A DNA stretch of 64,000 bases. Source: Dicaeum eximium. Its lineage: Eukaryota > Chordata > Aves > Passeriformes > Dicaeidae. The translations under genes and the position numbers were made by a program. Position 1 is the first letter of the stretch. The number at the start of each line of letters is the position of its first letter. Positions 63,426 through 64,000 of the stretch are shown piece after piece. The notes below the pieces were generated by a model. It was given only the letters and a program-made list of their open reading frames with translations, was not told the origin of the DNA and searched no databases. Location: NCBI GenBank assembly GCA_013396995.1, contig VWZP01005834.1, positions 62,001-126,000 of the forward strand, in the 5' to 3' direction.

Positions 63426-63635
63426 AAAATGGGTTGCCCAGAGAGGTTTCTTTTGGAACAGCTTGCCTGGAGATATTGTGGATGTCCCATCCCTGGAAAC
63501 ATCCAAGACCAGGTTGAATGGGGTCATGAAAAGCCTGATGTGGTGAATGGCATCCCTGCCTGTGGCAGGTGGGCTGGAATGAGGTGATCTTGGAGTCGCT
63601 CCCAACCCAAAACTCTCTATGGTTCTATGAGATGC
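63426..63635 (+). mobile_element. CR1 LINE, 3' end fragment
   Basis: This is a plus-strand CR1 tail. It starts near GGGTTGCCCAGAGAGG, runs through CCCATCCCTGGAAACATCCA and GACCAGGTTGAATGGGGTCA, and ends CTCTATGGTTCTATGAGA. It is strongly 5' truncated. The open frames on both strands here are shadows of the repeat. Confidence 0.92.
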
Positions 63636-64000
63636 ATGGATCTTGCACAACTGTTCCTTTACTCAGGTAAATGTAATTCACTTGCTAAATGTAGAATTCC
63701 TTTTCACATGTCTTATAGGTGATTAATACTGGCATTGAAGAGAGAAGGAGTTCTAGGGACGTGACTGTTGCTAATCAACTTTTGTACCACTATTATTTTT
63801 TAATTTTTTTTTTAAGTACTCACATTTTTTTCCCTGAAGTCTCCATTTGATTAAAAGGATATTTCAGATTTACTTCACAAGATAGGAAATGTGATGGATA
63901 TTTTTCTTTTTCGGCATAGAACCATACACAAAATATATGCAAGTGAACAGAAAGAATGGGTCTTTAACATTTTTAGGTGCTTTAATGTGACTTAAATTGC
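63636..64000. other. AT-rich unique sequence, no gene recognised
   Basis: Nothing recognisable apart from T-rich runs at about 63796-63813. The window ends here. Confidence 0.5.

Noticed and set aside
1..64000. tRNA, rRNA or bacterial operon features
   Set aside because: I looked for tRNA B-box-like motifs and rRNA-like blocks by eye and saw none. Gene spacing and repeats are those of a vertebrate nucleus. A dedicated RNA search was not possible.

Overview
This window looks like gene-poor, AT-rich nuclear DNA from a bird, most likely a passerine. There is no bacterial-style gene packing. The only coding-like stretches that can be recognised are decayed retrotransposon proteins. The interspersed repeats are CR1 (chicken repeat 1) LINE fragments and solo LTRs of endogenous retroviruses, and no SINE family was seen. 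That is the usual avian repeat profile. The passerine guess rests on one LTR that resembles a family known from bird genomes and was not tested by a search.

Layout. 1-4710: AT-rich unique sequence. 4711-6290: an old minus-strand CR1 that keeps pieces of ORF1 (SGNH/esterase domain), the ORF2 endonuclease and the ORF2 reverse transcriptase, and has lost at least two internal segments. 6291-10880: unique sequence. 10886-11240: a strand-asymmetric A/C-only tract. 11241-25050: unique sequence with a GC-richer patch near 15.4-15.8 kb. 25055-25999: a plus-strand CR1 whose reverse transcriptase appears to have lost the same segment as the first copy. 26000-33385: unique. 33386-34344: a solo ERV LTR on the minus strand with TG...CA ends and a 5-bp target duplication. 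36265-36405: a small CR1 piece. 47063-47728: a second solo LTR, plus strand, recognised only from structure (TG...CA, 7-bp flanking repeat, AATAAA near the 3' end). 58512-59414: a perfect 451-bp direct duplication separated by one N, each copy holding a perfect 82-bp palindrome. 60068-60545 and 63426-63635: two further CR1 tails.

No host protein-coding gene, tRNA, rRNA, CRISPR array or operon could be supported. The ORFs of 60-190 codons are of the length and number expected by chance in 64 kb of this composition, or lie inside repeats. The window could be intergenic or lie inside a very long intron; the sequence alone cannot decide. I found no convincing new biological system. The most useful leads are the shared internal-deletion boundary in two CR1 copies, the palindrome/duplication/N complex at 58.5-59.4 kb, the unnamed LTR at 47 kb, and a few homeodomain-site clusters that could be conserved noncoding elements.
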